A DNA stretch of 64,000 nt, from NCBI RefSeq assembly GCF_003206615.1, contig NZ_PZJW01000006.1, positions 620,001 to 684,000 on the forward strand, written 5' to 3'. The notes beneath the pieces were generated by a model. It was not told the origin of the DNA and made no database searches. It saw only the letters and a list, made by a program, of their open reading frames with translations. Shown here in pieces: positions 59,709-64,000 of this stretch (position 1 is its first letter; each line of letters opens with the position of its first letter). The stretch is from Salinicola acroporae (GTDB lineage Bacteria; Pseudomonadota; Gammaproteobacteria; Pseudomonadales; Halomonadaceae). The position numbers were made by a program, and so were the translations under genes.

Positions 59709-60959
59709 ATGTTCCCCGCAAGGCGAGCTTTTCTATTCCTGCAAGGCCCCCGCTCTCCGTTCTTCAGTCAGCTCGGAGAGCGGCTGACCGACGACGGGCA
59801 CAAGGTGGTCAAGGTCAACTTCACGCTCGGCGACCAGGCGGCCTGGCAAGGTGCTCACGTCGAGACCTTTCGAGACCCTTGGCCGATGCTGGCGGCGTTC
59901 GTCACCGACCTCTGGCAACGCCACGGCATCACCGATCAGGTAGCCTTCGATGACAGTCGACCGGCCCACCGGGAGGTCGTCCGCGCCGCCCGTCGGCGCG
60001 GCATCCGCAGTCACATCCTGGCGCCGGGATACTTCCAGCCCCACTGGATCACCCTGGAGCGTGAAGGCATCGACGGCCATTCGCTGCTGCCCCGGGATCC
60101 CGATTGGTACCACATGATCGGCCCGACGCTTCCCCGCCAGCTACCCCCGAGACCGTTCGAAGCGACATTCGCCACGGCCGCGGTCCGGGAACTGGGCTAC
60201 CGCATGGCGGATATCGCCACGCCGCTTCTGTTCCGGCATGCCCGCGGTCAGGCCGGGTCCTCGGAGGGAACCCGCTACCGCTCGGCGGTCGCCCGACTCG
60301 TCGGTCTGCAGCGTCGTCGCGCCGACCGCCTGCAGCGCGCCTTGATCAGCGACGGGAAGCCCTACTACCTGTTTCCCACCCAGCCCGCTGCCGCCCCCCG
60401 AATCCGGTTCCATTCACCCTACACCGACCTGCGGGCGGCCTTGACCCAAGTGGTCGAATCCTTTGCCCGGTTCGCCCCGGGCCACACCCGCCTGGCCATC
60501 GTCGACCCCGCAGGTCACGCCGGTGCCGCCTATACGCGGCACCTGCGGGACCTGGCGGCAAAGACCGGCCTTGGCGAGCGGTTGGTGCTGATGCCTCCGG
60601 GGGATCTGCCAGCCTTGATCGAGCACGCGTCGGGCCTGGTCACGATCAATGGCAACGAGGGCTTGATGTCGTTGGAGGGCGAGTGCCCGACCCTGGCGCT
60701 GGGCGACGCCATCTACCGTATGCCCGGGCTCACCGCCCCCAGCTCGCTGGACGACTTCTGGTGCCATCCGATCGGCCCGGATCGCCGCCTATTCCGGAGC
60801 TTCGCCCGCACGGTCATTCATGCCACCCAGATCAACGGCGACTTCTACAGCCAGCCAGGCATCGATCTCGCCGTCGTCAACGCCGTCTCGCCCTTGACGG
60901 CCAACGTCTCGCCCATCGAACGCCTGCTCTGGGACTCCCGACTGCCGGTCGCCTCCTGA
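59709..60959 (+). CDS. KpsS-like capsule polysaccharide protein
   Basis: A 416-residue protein of the capsule polysaccharide synthesis family, whose KpsS members transfer Kdo to lipid for capsule export. FLFLQGPRSPFFSQLGERL, then DDGHKVVKVNFTLGD at the N-terminus is the family signature, and LALGDAIYRMPGLT near the C-terminus the second. The segment TINGNEGLMSLEGE stands where TxNST-GLxAL is usual. It is the leftmost gene of the polysaccharide region and codirectional with ligB, 245 bases after it. Confidence 0.85.
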   Translation: MFPARRAFLFLQGPRSPFFSQLGERLTDDGHKVVKVNFTLGDQAAWQGAHVETFRDPWPMLAAFVTDLWQRHGITDQVAFDDSRPAHREVVRAARRRGIRSHILAPGYFQPHWITLEREGIDGHSLLPRDPDWYHMIGPTLPRQLPPRPFEATFATAAVRELGYRMADIATPLLFRHARGQAGSSEGTRYRSAVARLVGLQRRRADRLQRALISDGKPYYLFPTQPAAAPRIRFHSPYTDLRAALTQVVESFARFAPGHTRLAIVDPAGHAGAAYTRHLRDLAAKTGLGERLVLMPPGDLPALIEHASGLVTINGNEGLMSLEGECPTLALGDAIYRMPGLTAPSSLDDFWCHPIGPDRRLFRSFARTVIHATQINGDFYSQPGIDLAVVNAVSPLTANVSPIERLLWDSRLPVAS

Positions 60960-61350
60960 TTCCTGGCACCCGCGCCTGCCTGGCCCAACCCCGTGGTCCC
61001 GTGACACGAACGGCCAGGAGGTCGCCCCCGGCCAATGACTGCTGTCGGGAACCCCATCACGGCCGCGGCAGGATGCCATGAGGTGACAAGACAACGCCCC
61101 GGGAGAGACGTGTCGTGGCGCTACTGCCGCGAGCGATAACGCGGTATGGCGATCCCATGGCTCATGGCCCTGGGATCGGGCCGCCCATCGAGCCATACCC
61201 CGTTCCCTGCCCGACTCGCGCCCCCTACCGCCGACACGCACTTTCCTCGTCCAAACCCGTGATGCCATACGACGAGCGGCCAGGTGATCGCCACCCGGCC
61301 GCTAGTGTTCACTGCTTGAACTTCCGCGTTTCCCGTCCCGATGCGCGTCC
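60960..61350. other. Intergenic region between convergent polysaccharide genes
   Basis: The 391 bases contain no believable gene; the one long antisense frame overlapping the KpsS-like gene lacks any protein character. A two-part hairpin at 61275-61303 is the only clear element. Confidence 0.5.
61275..61303 (-). terminator. Hairpin behind the glycosyltransferase gene
   Basis: AGCGGCC / GGCCGCT, then GGTG / CACC, separated by a single A-C mismatch, around a 5-base loop. It lies about 50 bases past the minus-strand stop at 61351. No T-run. Confidence 0.45.
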
Positions 61351-62301
61351 TTAGTGGCTCGCCGGCGACAGTGCCCGGCCTATGTCGATCCGGGGTTTCA
61401 CCATCAGCTTGGTGAACGCCATCAACACCATCTCCTCGATCGCCGGCCCCATCTCCTGCTTGAGCGCTTCGTAGCTGGGGTAGCTCGGCTCCGGCGCGAT
61501 GCACATCTCGAAGAAGTGCTGGCGATTGATGTGCGGGTTGTCGATGAAGAACTGACTCAAGCGGTTGTGCTTTTCCTGCTTGGCGGCGCTGGAAACGTAA
61601 TTGCCGATCCGGGCGAAGAACTGCTCGACGCTGCGCAACGGGAGGTGGTAAATGCACGCTTCCCACTCCCGGGCAAAATCCATGATCTCCGCCTCGGGTT
61701 CCAGGACGGCACCATCCTGCTTGGCCATGAGCCAGTGGTAGCCCATGTGCAGCCGGTGGGACTGGCGGTAGACGAACAGCGCCTTGGTGTCGGAGGCCTG
61801 CTCGCCCAGCGACCAGTACTCCGCCTCCAGCAGGTGACCCTCGAGATCCTGCTGGTAGGCAATGCGTTCCTTGCAGATCACATTGATCCAGGGCAACCGG
61901 AAGTAGAATCGCTTGAGGTTCTCCTCCCCCGGGAAGCGCTGGGCAAAGGCAGCGTAGAAATCCTTGATCGTGAGCCCCTTCTTGAAGGTCAGGAACTCAT
62001 CGGCATCGAAGCCGTAGACGACATTGTAGCAATCCTTCTTCAGGTAGAGCTCCAGCGCCCCATTGATGTAATCGGCCTTGCGCTTCGAAAAGCCCTGCTC
62101 GTCCTCGATCTCGACGAACGCAATCTCCTTTTCCGGATAGCGATCCCGCAATTCGGCAACGCACTCCCGAAGAAAGTCATGCTCGATATGACTCAGCACG
62201 ACGAGCCGGTCGAATCCCAGTCGCAGGTGGTGCAGGAACGAAGCGAAGACGACGTCCTCTTCTCCCCTGACCATTGTGATAGCGGTGAACTCGAGTTTCA
62301 T
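61351..62301 (-). CDS. Glycosyltransferase family 2-like protein
   Basis: A 316-residue protein starting at ATG 62299-62301 (MKLEFTAITMVRGEEDVV). The family of small GT2-like proteins typically shows an N-terminal EDV segment followed by a helix, here VFASFLHHLRLGFDRLVVLS, and an acidic donor-binding motif, here YGFDADEFLTF at about residue 98. It is probably a cytosolic sugar transferase of the capsule cluster. A start six codons upstream (62319) is less likely. The donor and acceptor are unknown. Confidence 0.8.
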   Translation of the reverse strand: MKLEFTAITMVRGEEDVVFASFLHHLRLGFDRLVVLSHIEHDFLRECVAELRDRYPEKEIAFVEIEDEQGFSKRKADYINGALELYLKKDCYNVVYGFDADEFLTFKKGLTIKDFYAAFAQRFPGEENLKRFYFRLPWINVICKERIAYQQDLEGHLLEAEYWSLGEQASDTKALFVYRQSHRLHMGYHWLMAKQDGAVLEPEAEIMDFAREWEACIYHLPLRSVEQFFARIGNYVSSAAKQEKHNRLSQFFIDNPHINRQHFFEMCIAPEPSYPSYEALKQEMGPAIEEMVLMAFTKLMVKPRIDIGRALSPASH

Positions 62302-62374
62302 GGTGGGATGTCCTGTCATTGTTGAGAATGCTTGCCGCCACGACGGCGACACGAACTGGGAATACGGTTGCCGC

Positions 62375-63403
62375 TCAGCGCCTTACCCACCAGAAGGCCC
62401 GGGCCTTTTCCGGGTTGCCGATATCGAGCGCCTTGCGAGCGGCGTTTTGTGCCATGAGCCGGGCAGTTGCCGGGTCATCGATCAACTGCTGCATCGCCGA
62501 ACGCCAGGCTTCGGGGGTGTCCTCCACCAGCAGCCCGTCCTCGCCGTGGGAGACGATTTCCCGGTACGGCGAGCGAGCGCTGTAGAGCCCCACGCTGCCC
62601 ATGGCGGCGTTGTCCAGGAACTTGATGTACGTCTTGCCGGCGTTGAACGGAGTGTCGCGCATCGGCGTCAGGCTGATGTGCATGCGCTGGCGGTCGCGAT
62701 AGCGCTGGAATGCCCGCCACCCCAGCGGTTTCGGCGTACGAACGCGCTGCAGCCCGCGCAGGGAGACCGGGGAATACCCCCCCAGCATGATCTCGAAGGT
62801 CAACGCCACGTTGCGCTCGTGAATGTCGACCAGCGCCGGCGTGATGTTCTCGAGATCGGCCAGATGCGCCCGGGAGCCATGAAATCCGACCCGTGGCGCC
62901 AGCATGGAAAAATGGTCGTGGGTCGGCATCGGCGAAATCAGCGAAGGCGCCAGCAGCGAGACCGAATCGTGGCGACGGCTGAAGTGTCTCGCCAATGGCT
63001 CACAGCACGCGATCACCTCGTCGGCGATCGCCAGCAGGCGCGGCTGCAGGTGCGAGGAGACATGGGCCATCCGCCGCCGGTAGGTCTCGGGCAGTTGCTG
63101 GTCGAGGGCAGCGGCGGAGATATCGTCATCGATCAGATAGCGGATGGTCGCCAGCCGATGACGATTGTCTTCCAGCCACGAGATCCAGGCCGCGTTGAGC
63201 GAGCGGCAGACGAGAATGTGAGCGTTACGCAACTCGCCTACCAGCCAAGGCATGCACATGACCGGCAGCCGCCAGTAGCTGGTGTCGATGCGCTTGACCT
63301 CGATGCCACGCGATTGCAGCCACGGCGCCACCGATTTCAGGAAGTAGATATCTTCGGTCGGGCAGGTTCCATCACTTAAAACCACCCAGCGCGGATAGCT
63401 CAT
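62375..63403 (-). CDS. Glycosyltransferase, GT-B type
   Basis: A 342-residue protein starting at ATG 63401-63403 with GAGGGGA upstream. No donor signature is complete, but the C-terminal half has the GT4-like pattern: VGFHGSRAHLADLENI, then NAGKTYIKFLDNAAMGSVGL and ILGREIV-like YREIVSHGEDGLLVEDTPEA, followed by a helix over the remaining residues. It lies 73 bases before the GT2-like gene and probably belongs to the same transcript. Confidence 0.78.
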   Translation of the reverse strand: MSYPRWVVLSDGTCPTEDIYFLKSVAPWLQSRGIEVKRIDTSYWRLPVMCMPWLVGELRNAHILVCRSLNAAWISWLEDNRHRLATIRYLIDDDISAAALDQQLPETYRRRMAHVSSHLQPRLLAIADEVIACCEPLARHFSRRHDSVSLLAPSLISPMPTHDHFSMLAPRVGFHGSRAHLADLENITPALVDIHERNVALTFEIMLGGYSPVSLRGLQRVRTPKPLGWRAFQRYRDRQRMHISLTPMRDTPFNAGKTYIKFLDNAAMGSVGLYSARSPYREIVSHGEDGLLVEDTPEAWRSAMQQLIDDPATARLMAQNAARKALDIGNPEKARAFWWVRR

Positions 63404-63446
63404 GATCAGTCCCCTCGTAGGCTGGATTGGCGTTCCCCTCGCGCAC

Positions 63447-64000
63447 TCATCGCAGCGAGAAGTCTTCGTAAGTCAGTGTCAGGTTGGGGTGGTATGCCGG
63501 GTCGTCGAACAGGCGGTGACGCCAGCGATCCCGCATGTACTCCGCCTCTCGGGATGCCCGTAGCCGTTTGGCCTGGGTGTCATCGGCCCCGCGGGAAACC
63601 GACTCGTGGTGATAGAGCTCGGCGAATGGGGTCCACAGGTTGCGATACCCCGCCTCGCCCACCTTGAGGCAGAAGTCCACGTCATTGAACGCGACCGCCA
63701 GGTTGGCCTCGTCCAGCCCGCCGACGGCCTCGAACAGCGACTTGCGCACCACCAGGCACGCCGCGGTGACGGCGGAAAAGTTCTGGGCGAGATGGAGTCG
63801 ACTGAAATAGCCGGGTTCGTGGCGCGAAAAGAACTTGTGGGCATGCCCCGCGACCCCGCCGACGCCAAGCAGGACGCCGGCATGCTGGACCGTGCCATTG
63901 GGGTAGTAGAGCTTGGCGCCGACGCAGCCGATCTCCTCGCGGCAAGCCTGACTGACCATCTCCTCCAGCCAGTCTTCGTTGATCGGCTCGATATCGTTGT
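63447..64000 (-). CDS. Glycosyltransferase family 2, N-terminus beyond the right edge
   Basis: The frame is open from 63447 to the window edge, about 184 residues visible. NDIEPINEDWLEEMVSQA, CVGAKLYYPNGTVQHAGVLL, VTAACLVVRKSLFEAVGG and AFNDVDFCLKVGEAGYRNLW are characteristic of rhamnosyl- and related GT2 enzymes, ending in a short basic tail. The missing N-terminal part should hold the donor-binding Asp residues. It is probably the start of a longer capsule or O-antigen cluster continuing right. Confidence 0.88.
   Translation of the reverse strand, partial: NDIEPINEDWLEEMVSQACREEIGCVGAKLYYPNGTVQHAGVLLGVGGVAGHAHKFFSRHEPGYFSRLHLAQNFSAVTAACLVVRKSLFEAVGGLDEANLAVAFNDVDFCLKVGEAGYRNLWTPFAELYHHESVSRGADDTQAKRLRASREAEYMRDRWRHRLFDDPAYHPNLTLTYEDFSLR

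Noticed and set aside
60789-61268. 159-codon minus-strand frame after the KpsS-like gene
   Set aside because: Arg/Gly/Trp-rich composition with no domain and overlapping the end of a real gene.

Overview
The window is GC-rich, densely packed chromosomal DNA of a gammaproteobacterium. Gene order and protein features (two-subunit pyruvate carboxylase, PPi-type phosphofructokinase, hemA-prfA-prmC opposite lolB-ispE-tRNA-prs-rplY-pth-ychF, TRAP transport) suggest a halophilic Halomonadaceae-like organism. That placement is an inference; no 16S or marker search was possible.

Layout. 1-8.5 kb: topA (cut by the left edge), pyk, and a pyruvate carboxylase pair (pycA, pycB) with a divergent LysR gene and a clear dyad between them; pyk and pyruvate carboxylase meet at the pyruvate/oxaloacetate node. 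8.5-21 kb: a GAF protein, then one long minus-strand block proA-nadD-rsfS-rlmH-mrdA-rodA-mltB-rlpA-dacA-ybeD-lipB-lipA (cell elongation, peptidoglycan remodelling, NAD and lipoate synthesis). 21-24.2 kb: a tightly coupled three-gene unit of two membrane proteins with degenerate GGDEF-like domains followed by a DedA-PAP2 fusion. 24.2-31.4 kb: ubiX, mpl, pfp, a glycine-zipper protein, a small HTH-like gene, an AT-rich island without a confident gene, moeB and an Lrp-type regulator. 31.4-42.8 kb: prmC-prfA-hemA diverging from a TPR lipoprotein, lolB, ispE, tRNA-Gln, prs, rplY, pth, ychF and tRNA-Met.

42.8-53.8 kb is the most unusual part: nine minus-strand genes plus a LysR regulator, apparently devoted to scavenging modified D-amino acids. 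They comprise an N-carbamoyl-D-amino-acid hydrolase, a cyclic amidohydrolase, an N-acyl-D-amino-acid deacylase, a TRAP transporter, DgcN and DgcA of the D-glutamate pathway, and a D-amino-acid transaminase. Two nearly identical putative operators precede the two transcription units, supporting a single regulon.

53.9-64 kb: an M18 aminopeptidase, tail-specific protease, a LigB-type DNA ligase with a signal peptide, then capsule-type polysaccharide genes (a KpsS-like protein and three glycosyltransferases) running off the right edge. I saw no CRISPR array, intact insertion sequence, prophage or rRNA.
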